A DNA stretch of 64,000 nt, from the NCBI RefSeq assembly GCF_014596085.1, contig NZ_JACCJY010000017.1, positions 62,001-126,000 of the forward strand, in the 5' to 3' direction. Position 1 is the first letter of the stretch; each line of letters starts with the position of its first letter. The stretch comes from Azospirillum tabaci. GTDB taxonomy: Bacteria > Pseudomonadota > Alphaproteobacteria > Azospirillales > Azospirillaceae. Both the position numbers and the translations under genes were made by a program. The notes under the pieces are model-generated. The model saw only the letters and a list, made by a program, of their open reading frames with translations. It had not been told where the DNA came from and ran no database searches. Positions 55,669 through 64,000 of the stretch are shown piece by piece.

Positions 55669-57108
55669 TCACAACAACAAAAGCGATGCCAGCCCCAGGA
55701 AGGACAGGAACCCGATGACGTCGGTCATGGTGGTCAGGAAGACCGAACTCGCCACCGCCGGATCGACGCCCAGCCGGTCCAGCCCGATGGGGATCAGCAC
55801 CCCGCACAGCCCGGCGACGAACAGGTTGATGACCATGGCGCAGCCGATCACCAAGCCGATCATCGGCTCGAACCACGTCGCGGCGATGGCCCCCACCAGC
55901 GTCGCGAAGACGGCGCCGTTGAGCAGCCCGACCAGCACCTCCTTCCCCACCACGCGGGCGGCGTTGGAGGACGACAGCTCGCGCGTCGCCAGGGCGCGCA
56001 CCGCCACGGTCAGCGTCTGGGTCCCGGCGTTGCCGCCCATCGAGGCGGTGATCGGCATCAGCACGGCCAGCGCGACGATCTGTTCGATGGTCGCCTCGAA
56101 CAGCGAGATGACTCCCGCCGCCGCGAAGGCGGTGAACAGGTTCACGCCCAGCCAGGAAATGCGCGAGCGCGAGGTTTCCAGCACCGAGCGGTAGATCGAG
56201 GTGTCGCCGACGCCGCCCAGCTTGCCGATGTCGTCCTCGGCCTCCTCGTCGATGATGTGGACCACGTCGTCGACGGTGATGACGCCGATCAGCCGCCCGC
56301 CGGCGTCCACCACGGGGGCGGAAACCAAGGCGTATTGGCGGAACAGGTTCGCCACCTCCTCCTGGTCCATGGTGGCGGGGATGGTGTCCACCTCCTCCGT
56401 CACCAGATCGGCGATGCGGACGGACCGCTTCTGGCGCAGCAGGCGCGACAGCGGCACCGCGCCGACCACCCGGTGCATCGGATCGACGACGAAGATGTCG
56501 TAGAAGTCCTCCGGCAGCTCGTCGGTGGCGGCGCGGACGTAATCGATGGTCTTGCCCACCGTCCAGAACTGCGGCACCGCCACCAGATCGCGCTGCATCA
56601 GGCGGCCGGCGGTATACTCGTCGTAGGTCAGATTCTCCTGGACCAGCGCGCGGTCGGCGGCCGGCAGATTCTCCAGAACCTCGCGCCGGGTGTCCTCGTC
56701 CAGATCCTCGATCACGTCGACGGCGTCGTCGGTGTCCAGCTCCGCGACGGCGGCGGCCAGCTCCTTCGGCTCGAACAGCTCGACGATCTCCTCGCGGAGA
56801 TCCGGGTTGAGGTAGCTCAGCACCTCGCCGTCGAAGTCGGGGCGCAGAATGCCGACCAGCGCCTCCCGGTCATCGTGGCCGAGCTGCTCGATCAGGTCCG
56901 CGACGTCGGCGGGGTGCAGCCTGTCCAGCTCGGCGCGCAGATCGTCGCGCCGCCCAGCGTGCAGCCGTTCGACGATCTCCTCCACGAACTCCGGCTCCAC
57001 ACCATAGGCGCGCTCCTCCTCGCCGTCCTCGCGGGGCGGGTCGGGGCGTTCGGCCGGGTGCGGCACATCGTCCTGGATACGATCCGGTTCCTGGCGGTCG
57101 GTGTGCAT
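55669..57108 (-). CDS. mgtE: Magnesium transporter MgtE
   Basis: A 479-residue Mg2+ channel. The acidic N-terminal domain (residues about 40-165, helical repeats with LHPADVADLIEQL) and two CBS domains (about 170-295; DDVVHIIDEEAEDDI linker) form the cytosolic Mg2+ sensor. Five membrane helices follow (about 320-479), including MPITASMGGNAGTQTLTVAV. Arg/Asp/Glu-rich leader residues precede. GAGGG lies seven bases before the ATG. The 292-base divergent gap to the STAS gene holds its promoter; no Mg2+ riboswitch was recognised there. Confidence 0.94.
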   Translation of the reverse strand: MHTDRQEPDRIQDDVPHPAERPDPPREDGEEERAYGVEPEFVEEIVERLHAGRRDDLRAELDRLHPADVADLIEQLGHDDREALVGILRPDFDGEVLSYLNPDLREEIVELFEPKELAAAVAELDTDDAVDVIEDLDEDTRREVLENLPAADRALVQENLTYDEYTAGRLMQRDLVAVPQFWTVGKTIDYVRAATDELPEDFYDIFVVDPMHRVVGAVPLSRLLRQKRSVRIADLVTEEVDTIPATMDQEEVANLFRQYALVSAPVVDAGGRLIGVITVDDVVHIIDEEAEDDIGKLGGVGDTSIYRSVLETSRSRISWLGVNLFTAFAAAGVISLFEATIEQIVALAVLMPITASMGGNAGTQTLTVAVRALATRELSSSNAARVVGKEVLVGLLNGAVFATLVGAIAATWFEPMIGLVIGCAMVINLFVAGLCGVLIPIGLDRLGVDPAVASSVFLTTMTDVIGFLSFLGLASLLLL

Positions 57109-57400
57109 GGCGGCACCCTCCCTTCACGATGGCAATGCGGCGTGACGGCATGGTCCTGCGATCGGCCGACCATGGCGCACCGGCGTTTGCGGGTTGGTGG
57201 GGAGCCCTCGCGGGTTCCCGCCGGGGCGCCCACCGAATATAGGTGTGCCGCCGTTTTGTCCAGCGCGGCGGTCCGGGGCCTCCAGTTCTGCGCGCAATTG
57301 CTTGCGTGGGCTGCACAATTCGTGCACCCATAATGTGCGCGGGGCTTTTCACCTCGCGCAGCCCGAGAAGAACCGACACCACCGGCCAGCGGATGTGACG

Positions 57401-57703
57401 ATGGAGTACGCCTACACCGACATCGACGGTCAGGAGGGGATCATGCTGTCGGGGCGTTTCACCTACGACGACAGCCGCAAGTTCCACGACCTGCTGGCGG
57501 ACTGGGACATCGGCGCGCGGCCCGACGTGCGGCTGGACCTGCGCTATCTGACTTTTCTCGACTCCGCGGCGATCGGCATGCTGTTCGTCCTCGCCAACCG
57601 CTGCCGCGACGCAAAGGGGCTGGTGACGGTGCACAACGCGCAGCCTTACATCGTGCAGACCATGCGCCGCGTGGCGCTCGACCAGTATGTGGAGTTCCGC
57701 TGA
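57401..57703 (+). CDS. STAS-domain (anti-anti-sigma-like) protein
   Basis: A 100-residue single STAS domain related to SpoIIAA-type antagonists. The conserved phosphorylatable-Ser region is LRYLTFLDSAAIGMLFVLAN. Such proteins sequester anti-sigma kinases or act in related partner switches, but no anti-sigma kinase or phosphatase is adjacent. ATG at 57401 gives the minimal domain; a longer upstream frame is unlike the family. A strong terminator follows 30 bases after the stop. Confidence 0.85.
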   Translation: MEYAYTDIDGQEGIMLSGRFTYDDSRKFHDLLADWDIGARPDVRLDLRYLTFLDSAAIGMLFVLANRCRDAKGLVTVHNAQPYIVQTMRRVALDQYVEFR

Positions 57704-57732
57704 GGGGGACCGTCCTGGTTGCTTTGGCCCGA

Positions 57733-57780
57733 AAACGAAAAAGCCCGCTGTGGTCCGACGGACCGGCGGGCTTTTCGTTT
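57733..57780. terminator. Bidirectional intrinsic terminator between STAS gene and tRNA-Leu
   Basis: A long stem pairs AAACGAAAA-GCCCGC with GCGGGC-TTTTCGTTT, carrying an inner GTCCGACGGAC hairpin. Flanking A and T runs make it work in both directions: it can end the STAS transcript from the left and the tRNA transcript from the right. Confidence 0.88.
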
Positions 57781-57809
57781 GTTTGCCTGATCCCCCGGAT
57801 CAGAGGGGA

Positions 57810-57896
57810 TGGTGCGGTCGAGAAGACTCGAACTTCCACGGCATCTCTGCCACAGCGACCTCAACGCTGCGCGTCTACCAATTCCGCCACGACCGC
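57810..57896 (-). tRNA. tRNA-Leu(GAG)
   Basis: An 87-nt tRNA read on the minus strand. The acceptor stem pairs GCGGTCG with CGACCGC, then A and an encoded CCA (57810-57812). The D-arm has GGCGGAATTGGTAGACGC, the anticodon stem-loop is CAGCG-TTGAGGT-CGCTG with anticodon GAG at 57860-57862, a long variable arm typical of leucine tRNAs follows, and the T-arm has GTTCGAGTC. It decodes CUC/CUU. Confidence 0.96.
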
Positions 57897-57949
57897 ACAA
57901 GGCTGGTAGAACCGACGGCGGGATCGCTCCCGTCATCGGGTGGAGCGGG

Positions 57950-57978
57950 GGAATAGCAGATCCCCAACGCCCGATCAA
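57950..57978 (-). promoter_or_regulatory. Promoter of tRNA-Leu
   Basis: On the minus strand TTGATC (57978-57973) and TATTCC (57955-57950) are separated by exactly 17 bases, 54 bases before the mature tRNA start. This fits a sigma-70-type promoter and no other gene in that direction could use it. Confidence 0.6.
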
Positions 57979-58021
57979 GCGGCGTCTCGCGTTTTTGCCA
58001 AAGAAAGTTCATAACGTCGGC

Positions 58022-58747
58022 ATGACCGACCTCACAGCCCCCATTCCGCCGTCCGCCGATGCCGCTCCCGCCGTTCCCACCCCTGCCCGGGCTGTGGAAT
58101 GGCGCATCAGCGACACGCCCGTCCCCTACCCCGACGCGCTGGCCGAGATGGAAGCGCGCGTCGAGGCCATCCGCGCCGGCACCGCGCCGGAGCTGGTCTG
58201 GCTGCTGGAGCATCCGCCCCTCTACACCGCCGGCACCAGCGCGCGGGAGGAGGACCTGCTGGAGCCGGGCCGCTTCCCCGTCTATCAGGCCGGGCGCGGC
58301 GGGCAGTTCACCTATCACGGGCCGGGGCAGCGCGTGGCCTATGTGATGCTCGACCTGAAGACGCGCGGCGCCGACATCCGCGCCTTCGTCCACGACCTGG
58401 AGGAATGGCTGATCCGCACGCTGGCCGCCTTCAACATCCGCGGCGAGCGGCGGGAGGGCCGCGTCGGCATCTGGGTGGACAAGCAGCCCTACGGCGGCGC
58501 CCCCGACCAGGAGGACAAGATCGCCGCCATCGGCGTGCGGGTGCGCCGCTGGGTCAGCTTCCACGGCGTTGCCCTGAACGTCGAGCCGGACCTGTCCCAC
58601 TTCGCCGGCATCGTCCCCTGCGGCATCAGCGAGCATGGGGTGACCTCCATCGTGGCACTCGGCCATCTCGTCGCCATGGAGGATGTGGACGCCGCCCTGA
58701 TCGCCAGCTTCGCGGAGGTCTTCGGCGGCGGCCCGGACGGGGAATGA
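58022..58747 (+). CDS. lipB: Octanoyltransferase LipB
   Basis: A 241-residue enzyme moving octanoyl from acyl-carrier protein to lipoyl domains, the first step of lipoate synthesis. The catalytic pair is Lys167 ([18 protein letters not shown]) and Cys200 ([14 protein letters not shown]); [14 protein letters not shown] and [20 protein letters not shown] are family signatures. The start at 58022 has only a weak ribosome-binding site but is the first ATG compatible with the family. It converges on the next gene with a three-base gap. Confidence 0.94.
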   Translation: MTDLTAPIPPSADAAPAVPTPARAVEWRISDTPVPYPDALAEMEARVEAIRAGTAPELVWLLEHPPLYTAGTSAREEDLLEPGRFPVYQAGRGGQFTYHGPGQRVAYVMLDLKTRGADIRAFVHDLEEWLIRTLAAFNIRGERREGRVGIWVDKQPYGGAPDQEDKIAAIGVRVRRWVSFHGVALNVEPDLSHFAGIVPCGISEHGVTSIVALGHLVAMEDVDAALIASFAEVFGGGPDGE

Positions 58748-58750
58748 CGG

Positions 58751-59260
58751 CTACCGCTTTGGTGACCCGGCGGGCTGCGCGTCGTTGAGGACGCGCAGAT
58801 CCTCGTTGGTGATCGACACGATGGTGCAGCCGGTGCTGTCGCCGTTGCGGAACAGGTAGATCAGCTTGCGGTTCGCCTGCTTCTTCGGGTCGTGCAGGTT
58901 CAGGCCGTGACCGAAGGCGACGCCCAGAACCTCGCCCTTGAAGATGGCGCGGTAGCGCATGGGCATCTGCTCGCGGAACTGGCGGGAGGCGCAGGCCTTG
59001 CTCAGCTCTTTTTCGAAGGTGCCGGCGTGCCGCCAGTCCTGGGTGGAGCGGATGGTCACCCATTGCGGCGGCAAGGGGTACTGGACCACCGGCGGCGCCA
59101 GCGGCAGGTCGTAGCCGCCGGGCGGCACCGGCGACAGGTGCCCCGGCTCCGTCCGGTCGAGCGGTCCCTTGGCCCAGGCGGCTCCTGTCGTCAGCAAGCC
59201 GAGCGACAGAAGCGTGCCGCGCAGGAGCCGGAGCGCTGATTTTGGCCTTTTGCCGCTCAT
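58751..59260 (-). CDS. Exported protein of unknown function
   Basis: A 169-residue protein with a signal peptide (LLRGTLLSLGLLTTGAAWA, cleaved before KGPLD), a Pro-rich stretch (PPGGYDLPLAPPVVQYPLPP) and a compact domain containing two cysteines (ELSKACASR; DSTGCTIVS). No family is recognised with confidence. Upstream lies a large perfect palindrome. Confidence 0.78.
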   Translation of the reverse strand: MSGKRPKSALRLLRGTLLSLGLLTTGAAWAKGPLDRTEPGHLSPVPPGGYDLPLAPPVVQYPLPPQWVTIRSTQDWRHAGTFEKELSKACASRQFREQMPMRYRAIFKGEVLGVAFGHGLNLHDPKKQANRKLIYLFRNGDSTGCTIVSITNEDLRVLNDAQPAGSPKR

Positions 59261-59285
59261 CCCGACCCGAGTGCCCCCTCCCTAA

Positions 59286-59344
59286 CCCTCCCCCGCTTCG
59301 CAGGGGAGGGGACCATCCTCCCTCCCCTGCGAAGCGGGGGAGGG
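59286..59344. repeat. Perfect 25-bp inverted repeat (copy D of the GC-rich palindrome family)
   Basis: Arms 59286-59310 and 59320-59344 are exact reverse complements, starting CCCTCCCCCGCTTCGC and separated by nine bases. It lies upstream of the exported-protein gene and downstream of the acylphosphatase gene, both on the minus strand. The CCCTCCCC-type module and the following GGGGTGGGGG recall copies A-C, though the arm sequence differs. Rho-independent termination is unlikely without a T-run. Confidence 0.75.
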
Positions 59345-59447
59345 CCGGGGTGGGGGCAAGGCGATCCGCCCCTCATCCACACCGGTCAGCCTAGCCCCCG
59401 CATGGCTAACAGAACGCTAACCATCGCGCCCGGCCATCCCACCCGCG

Positions 59448-59741
59448 TCACTGCGTCGAGCGCTGCTCGAACACGCCCGGGCCGGGATCGCGGGTCGGTT
59501 CGACGGCGATGTCGCTGACGATGGCGGCGGAGGGGCCGCGGCGGCAGGCCTCCAGCATACGGTCCACGGCGTCCGCCGGGCCGGCGAACAGCGCCTCCAC
59601 CGTGCCGTCGCCGCGGTTGCGCACCCAGCCGTCCAGCCCCAGCCGGTTCGCCGTGTCCACCGTCCAGCCACGGTACCACACGCCCTGCACCTTGCCATGA
59701 ATGCGGGCCAGCACGGCCTTGCGGTCTTCCTTTTCCGCCAT
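59448..59741 (-). CDS. Acylphosphatase
   Basis: A 97-residue protein hydrolysing acyl phosphates. The signature GKVQGVWYRGWTVDTANRLG contains the catalytic Arg, and DGWVRNRGDGTVEALFAGPA contains the catalytic Asn. The ATG at 59741 gives the usual length and has GGGG seven bases upstream; ATG at 59765 would add eight residues but lacks a ribosome-binding site. Confidence 0.92.
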   Translation of the reverse strand: MAEKEDRKAVLARIHGKVQGVWYRGWTVDTANRLGLDGWVRNRGDGTVEALFAGPADAVDRMLEACRRGPSAAIVSDIAVEPTRDPGPGVFEQRSTQ

Positions 59742-59985
59742 TCCCATCCCCGGTGTCGTCTCCATACGGTCAGAACAATAGGACAAGCGCCGGTTCCGGA
59801 AAACCCGGCGTCGCCCTGCGCCCTCCCCTCCCCCAATGAACAATCCCGCCGACCATTCGTCGGCGTATCATCCTTGCATGGCGGGGCGCGGGAACTCCTG
59901 TGACCGTCGGGCCGCGACAGCGAAGGCCGCGACCGGGCACGGGCGGGCTCGCGCACCCTGAACGAACGGTTCGGGAGGAACGGAC

Positions 59986-60849
59986 ATGACCATCCGAAAC
60001 CCTGCGGAATGGGGAGCGGCCCATTTCAAATCCTGGTCCCATGGCTTGGCCGAAGCGGGCCACGCCATCGCCCCGCCGGCGCAGGAACGGGCGGCGCTGG
60101 AGCCGACCGTGCGGCGCATCCGCAGCGACGACCTGCGCGACGCGCTGAGGAAAGGGCTCCATGATTTCATGGCCTGCCGCACCGACGTCCTCTTCATCGC
60201 CCTGATCTACCCGCTGGTCGGGCTGCTGCTGGCCGAGGTGGTGTTCGACGAGAACGCGCTGCACCTGCTGTTCCCGCTGGCCTCCGGTTTCGTGCTGATC
60301 GGCCCCTTCGCCGCGGTCGGCCTCTATGAGATGAGCCGCCGGCGCGAGCGGGGCGACCCCGTGTCCTGGGTGGATGCCTTCGGCGTGGCCCGCTCCCCGG
60401 CCTTCGGGGCGATCCTGGCGATGGGGGCGATCCTCACGGCGGTGTTCCTGCTGTGGCTCGTGGCGGCGCAGCTCATCTACATGGCGACCCTTGCCCCACT
60501 GGCGCCGGAGGGCTGGAGCGCCTTCGTCCAGGCGCTGTTCACCACCCGCGCTGGCTGGGCGATGATTGTGCTGGGAATGGGTGTTGGCTTCCTGTTCGCC
60601 GTTCTGGCGCTGGCGATCAGCGTGGTCAGCTTCCCGCTCCTCATGGACCGCCGGGTCGGCGTGGCGACGGCCATCCGCACCTCCGTCCGTGCCACGCTGA
60701 GGAATCCGGAGCCCATGGCGCTCTGGGGCCTGATCGTGGCGGGCGGGCTGCTGCTCGGCTCGTTGCCCGCCTTCGTCGGGCTGGTGATCGTCATGCCGGT
60801 GCTCGGCCACGCCACATGGCATCTCTACCGACGCCTGATCCCGGAATGA
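59986..60849 (+). CDS. DUF2189-family membrane protein
   Basis: A 287-residue integral membrane protein with about six hydrophobic segments (residues about 66-84, 90-110, 138-165, 184-215 and 240-275). VRRIRSDDLRDALRKGLHDF near the start and VSFPLLMDRRVGVATAIRTS match the DUF2189 family, often found near cytochrome oxidase genes in alphaproteobacteria. GGGAGGAACGG precedes the ATG. It converges on the oxidase cluster with a 10-base gap. Function unknown. Confidence 0.85.
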   Translation: MTIRNPAEWGAAHFKSWSHGLAEAGHAIAPPAQERAALEPTVRRIRSDDLRDALRKGLHDFMACRTDVLFIALIYPLVGLLLAEVVFDENALHLLFPLASGFVLIGPFAAVGLYEMSRRRERGDPVSWVDAFGVARSPAFGAILAMGAILTAVFLLWLVAAQLIYMATLAPLAPEGWSAFVQALFTTRAGWAMIVLGMGVGFLFAVLALAISVVSFPLLMDRRVGVATAIRTSVRATLRNPEPMALWGLIVAGGLLLGSLPAFVGLVIVMPVLGHATWHLYRRLIPE

Positions 60850-60859
60850 GACAGCCGGG

Positions 60860-61219
60860 TTAGCCGCAGGCCGGTACCTGCAGGGCAGGAAGCCCGTTCC
60901 AGAGGATGGCGACCAGCGATCCCGCGGCGGCGAGCCCGGTGAACAGGCGGATGAAGCGCCGCGGGTCCTCGCTGGTCCGCCGGCCCGGAGCGGCGCCCCA
61001 CAGCGCTGCCGCCAGGACACCCGCGGCCAGCAGCAGGGCGACTCCCGTGGCGCCGAGGATCAGAACCACCGCGACGGGGTGGCCGTACAACTCCACCCCG
61101 TCCCATGCACGGGCGCAGATCAGGCCGTTGATGCCGTAGACCGCCGCGAAATGGACCGCCCAGATCAGGAAGGCCGACATCATCCCGGTGAAGGTCGCGG
61201 TGAACGCCGTTTTCTCCAT
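60860..61219 (-). CDS. Small membrane protein of the cytochrome oxidase cluster
   Basis: A 119-residue protein with three hydrophobic segments (residues about 12-34, 47-75 and 92-110). It lies eight bases after the fused oxidase subunit I/III gene on the same strand. It could be a small oxidase subunit or assembly factor; sequence gives no signature. The ATG at 61219 is the first sensible start. Confidence 0.72.
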   Translation of the reverse strand: MEKTAFTATFTGMMSAFLIWAVHFAAVYGINGLICARAWDGVELYGHPVAVVLILGATGVALLLAAGVLAAALWGAAPGRRTSEDPRRFIRLFTGLAAAGSLVAILWNGLPALQVPACG

Positions 61220-61227
61220 GGCACGCC

Positions 61228-63759
61228 TCACACGGCCAGACGCGGGAACAGATACACCAGCAGGAGCGACACCACCCCCTGCCCGCAGGTGTAGAGCCAC
61301 ACCAGCATCACGTTGTCGAAGGTGACCCGGCGCTGCGCGTGCAGCAGCCCGGCGAAGGAGCGCGCCAACGCGTAGCCGGTCATCAGCAGCAGGATCACGA
61401 CGTGGAAGACCTGCCAGGAGGCCAGCATGTAGACGATGGCGCCATAGGCGCTCTCCGACGCCACGAGGCCGCTGCCGATGTGGTTGTAGGGCTCGGCCGC
61501 CGCGGCGGCCATCATCAGCAGGAGACCAACAAGCAGGGCGCCCCGCATCGTCCAGGAGCGGTTATGGGCCACGGCGCGGCTCGCCAGCAGCATCGCCCCC
61601 GCCGCCACGATCCAGAGCCCCGCCTCGCCGAACAGCCACCCGAGCCCCGGCAGGGCGTCGGTGCCCGTCGGCCAGACGTCCGGGCTGACCGTCCACAGAA
61701 AGACGTAGGTGAAGCACAGGCAGGCGAAGGCCGTCCCGTCCACCAGCAGCAGGACCGCCGTCCCCCACCAGGAGTGATTCTCCGATCCCTGAAGATAGAC
61801 CGGCACGCGCCACCCGCCGCCGACGTCCTGCGGCGGATGGTCGGCCCCCTTGTCCAGGCCCCACACCCACCAGAAGACCGACGCGATGGCCAGCACCCCC
61901 GGCACCAGCGACACCCAGTAGAGCTGCACCGCCAAACAGATGAAGTGGGCGGCGGTGAACAGCCCGGCCAGGAAATGGCTCCAGTGCGGGCCGGGCATCG
62001 GCATCAGATACTGGGGCTTGGCCTCGATCGGGCTGGTCACGATGGTCTCGCGCCGGCGGGTCGGCGCGCCGGGCAGGTAGTGGGCGCCCTCCTGCACCTC
62101 GCGCGACAGGTTCGGGTTGTCCCACAGCGGGTAGAGCGAGCGGACGTGCGGGATGCTGCGCGTCGCGTAGTTGTCGTTCGGAATCCACTCCAGCGTCCCC
62201 GCCTTCCACGGATTCTCAGCCGCCGGACGCCCCCGGCCGAAGGCGTCGCGCGCCATGTCGATCAGCACCAGCAGGACGCCGAAGGCCATCACGAAGGCCC
62301 CGACGGTCGAGATCATGTTCAGGACGTTCCAGCCGAGATCCCCCGGGTAGGTGTAGACCCGCCGCGGCATGCCCATCAGCCCGCTGACATGCATGGGGAA
62401 GAAGGCGACGTTGAAGCCGATGAACATCATCCAGAAGGCCCAGCGCCCCAGACGCTCCGACAGCATGGTGCCCTTCAGCGTCGGCCACCAGTGATACAGC
62501 CCGGCGAAGACCGGGAAGACCATGCCGCCGATCAGCACGTAATGCAGGTGCGCCACCACGAAGTAGCTGTCATGCGCCTGCCAGTCGAAGGGAATGACCG
62601 CCACCATCACGCCGGTCAGGCCGCCGGCCACGAAGATGAACAGGAAGCCCAGCAGGAACCACGTCGCCACCGTCCATTGCAGCCGCCCCTTGCCCAGCGT
62701 GGCGATCCAGGCGAAGACCTGGATTCCGGCGGGTACCGACACGGCCATGCTGGCGGCGGAGAAGAAGCTGAGGCTCAGCGGCGGGATGCCGGTGGCGAAC
62801 ATGTGGTGCACCCACAGGCCGAAGCTGAAGAAGCCCGTGCCGACCAGCGCCACCACCACCCAGTCGTGGCCGACCAGCGGCCGCTGCGCCAGCGTCGGCA
62901 CCATCATCGACACCAGCCCCGCCGCCGGCAGGAAGATGATGTAGACCTCCGGATGGCCGAAGAACCAGAACAGGTGCTGCCAGAGCAGCGGGTCGCCCCC
63001 CCGCTCCGCGATGAAGAAGGGCCAGTCGAAGGCGCGCTCGATCTCCAGCAGCGCGGTCGCGATGATCACCGCCGGGAAGGCGAAGACGATCATCCCCGCC
63101 ATGACCAGCATCGACCAGCAATAGACCGGGATCTTGTCCAGCGTCATGCCGGGCGGGCGGGTGCGCAGGATGCCGACGATGATCTCGATGGCCCCGGCGA
63201 TGGCCGAGATCTCGATGAAGCCGATCCCCAGCAGCCAGAAATCGGCGTTGATGCCGGGCGAGAACTTCATGCTGGTCAGCGGCGGGTACATGAACCAGCC
63301 GCCGTCCGGCGCCACCTCGAAGATCAGCGAGCAGAAGAAGGCCAGCCCGCCGAACAGATAGGCCCAGAAGGCGAAGGCCGACAGCCGCGGAAAGGGCAGG
63401 TCGCGCGCCGCCAGCATGGACGGCAGCAGGAAGACGCCGATGGCCTCGACGATGGGCACGGCGAACAGGAACATCATGCCCGTGCCGTGCACGGTGAAGA
63501 ACTGATTGTAGAGGCTGTGCCCCAGCACGTCGTTCTCCGGCACGGCGAGCTGCGTCCGCATGACGAGCGCCAGCGTGCCCGAGATGACGAAGAACAGCAG
63601 CGCCGTGCCGATGTACATCACGCCGATGATGTTGTTGTTCACCTCCTTCAGCAGACCGAGACCGGAGGTCGGCTTCCAGGCCCGGTTCAGCGTCTCCAGC
63701 TCTTCCTTCGGGCGCGGCAGGCGGTTGGGCAGGGCGGCATCGTCGAGTGGTGGGGTCAT
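61228..63759 (-). CDS. Cytochrome c oxidase subunit I-III fusion (caa3-type)
   Basis: An ~843-residue terminal oxidase subunit. Residues about 40-560 are subunit I: WQHLFWFFGHPEVYIIFLPA holds the copper-B His and the cross-linked Tyr, VHHMFATG the two further copper-B His, and DSYFVVAHLHYVLIGG the haem ligands. Residues about 600-843 are a subunit III-like domain of several membrane helices (SWWGTAVLLLVDGTAFACLC; SWQVFHVVILLLMTGYALAR). The ATG at 63759 overlaps the upstream stop (ATGA) and has GGAGAG seven bases before it. It reduces oxygen and pumps protons, receiving electrons from the subunit II cytochrome c domain. Confidence 0.93.
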   Translation of the reverse strand: MTPPLDDAALPNRLPRPKEELETLNRAWKPTSGLGLLKEVNNNIIGVMYIGTALLFFVISGTLALVMRTQLAVPENDVLGHSLYNQFFTVHGTGMMFLFAVPIVEAIGVFLLPSMLAARDLPFPRLSAFAFWAYLFGGLAFFCSLIFEVAPDGGWFMYPPLTSMKFSPGINADFWLLGIGFIEISAIAGAIEIIVGILRTRPPGMTLDKIPVYCWSMLVMAGMIVFAFPAVIIATALLEIERAFDWPFFIAERGGDPLLWQHLFWFFGHPEVYIIFLPAAGLVSMMVPTLAQRPLVGHDWVVVALVGTGFFSFGLWVHHMFATGIPPLSLSFFSAASMAVSVPAGIQVFAWIATLGKGRLQWTVATWFLLGFLFIFVAGGLTGVMVAVIPFDWQAHDSYFVVAHLHYVLIGGMVFPVFAGLYHWWPTLKGTMLSERLGRWAFWMMFIGFNVAFFPMHVSGLMGMPRRVYTYPGDLGWNVLNMISTVGAFVMAFGVLLVLIDMARDAFGRGRPAAENPWKAGTLEWIPNDNYATRSIPHVRSLYPLWDNPNLSREVQEGAHYLPGAPTRRRETIVTSPIEAKPQYLMPMPGPHWSHFLAGLFTAAHFICLAVQLYWVSLVPGVLAIASVFWWVWGLDKGADHPPQDVGGGWRVPVYLQGSENHSWWGTAVLLLVDGTAFACLCFTYVFLWTVSPDVWPTGTDALPGLGWLFGEAGLWIVAAGAMLLASRAVAHNRSWTMRGALLVGLLLMMAAAAAEPYNHIGSGLVASESAYGAIVYMLASWQVFHVVILLLMTGYALARSFAGLLHAQRRVTFDNVMLVWLYTCGQGVVSLLLVYLFPRLAV

Positions 63760-64000
63760 TTCAGGCTCTCCAGCCAAACGGCGATGGCGTGCAGATCGTC
63801 GCCGCCCAGGATCGGGAAGGACGGCATGCGGTTCTCCGGCTTGATGTGCTGCGCCCCGGCGATCCAGCCGGCCAGGGCCTCCGGCGTGTTGGGCAGCGTC
63901 CCGGCGGCCAGCGCGCCGCGCCCGCCGACATGGGTCAGGTCCGGCCCCGCCGCCCCGTTGGCCGGCGTCCCGCGCACCGTGTGGCAGGACCCGCAGCCGG
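63756..64000 (-). CDS. Cytochrome c oxidase subunit II, C-terminal cytochrome c domain (cut by window edge)
   Basis: The last ~81 residues of a minus-strand gene open to the right edge. They carry a haem c motif CGSCH at the edge (GCGSCHTVRGTPANGAAGPD), a DLTHVGGR segment and the distal Met in NRMPSFPILGGDDL. Position directly before the oxidase subunit I/III gene, with ATGA overlap, identifies the C-terminal cytochrome c domain of a caa3-type subunit II. The CuA domain would lie beyond the window. Confidence 0.85.
   Translation of the reverse strand, partial: GCGSCHTVRGTPANGAAGPDLTHVGGRGALAAGTLPNTPEALAGWIAGAQHIKPENRMPSFPILGGDDLHAIAVWLESLK

Noticed and set aside
57109..57400. Magnesium riboswitch or leader upstream of mgtE
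   Set aside because: No recognisable M-box or mgtA-type leader blocks; GC-rich hairpins alone are not enough.

Overview
The window is high-GC, densely packed bacterial chromosome-type DNA with short intergenic gaps, many ATGA/TGATG stop-start overlaps and few AT-rich stretches. The gene set (bacteriophytochrome operon, fused FruB multiphosphoryl transfer protein, CcoG, caa3-type oxidase, FecI/FecR signalling, NnrU) points to an alphaproteobacterium of the Azospirillum type (Rhodospirillales). That assignment is inferred from gene content and style, not from a marker gene. I see no insertion sequence, prophage, CRISPR array or rRNA operon. The window looks like ordinary core and accessory metabolism rather than a mobile island.

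Layout. 1-3660: a peptide-type ABC binding protein (cut by the left edge) divergent from an aldehyde dehydrogenase, then an NCS2 purine/uracil permease. 4019-11265 (minus): one long catabolic unit made of a Tat-exported binding protein, ATPase and two permeases of the spermidine/putrescine type, then an agmatinase-family ureohydrolase, a nitrilase-family amidase and a threonine dehydratase-like PLP enzyme. A LysR regulator is divergent from it across a perfect inverted repeat. 12418-13061: a small membrane protein and XRE regulator pair with two tandem operator-like sites. 13093-13977: serine acetyltransferase. 14339-18620: an iron-uptake signalling locus in which FecI-type sigma and FecR are divergent over a strong Fur box, followed by a TonB receptor with a signalling domain. 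18572-19728: a TPR/GT9 gene broken by frameshifts. 19832-22171: an orphan histidine kinase.

22342-27697 is the fructose PTS operon fruB-fruK-fruA. 27765-33431 is a light-sensing operon: bacteriophytochrome kinase, Rcp1-like response regulator and a REC-PAS-kinase-REC hybrid. 33888-35653 holds a DXD glycosyltransferase and a leaderless GH12-like protein. 35698-41012 is central carbon metabolism (class II aldolase, SMP-30 lactonase, PEP carboxylase). 41139-44164 holds a candidate small RNA or attenuator, a CYP152 fatty-acid peroxygenase and a MocR-type regulator.

44353-52284 contains CcoG behind an FNR-like palindrome, a potassium channel, a DsbA-like isomerase, an OmpR-type regulator, a RidA protein, a DUF4139 protein and NnrU. 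52314-55615 carries a secreted protein, a thioesterase and thiO-thiS-thiG under a clear TPP riboswitch. 55669-60849 holds MgtE, a STAS protein, tRNA-Leu(GAG), LipB, acylphosphatase and a DUF2189 membrane protein. The right edge is a caa3-type oxidase cluster with fused subunits I and III, cut inside the cytochrome c domain of subunit II.

The most interesting points are the candidate guanidino-amide catabolic operon, the terminator-ended leader or sRNA ahead of CYP152, the twin ATATACTAGTAT palindromes around ppc, the divergent fecI/fecR arrangement, the tandem XRE operators, and the leaderless GH12/glycosyltransferase pair.
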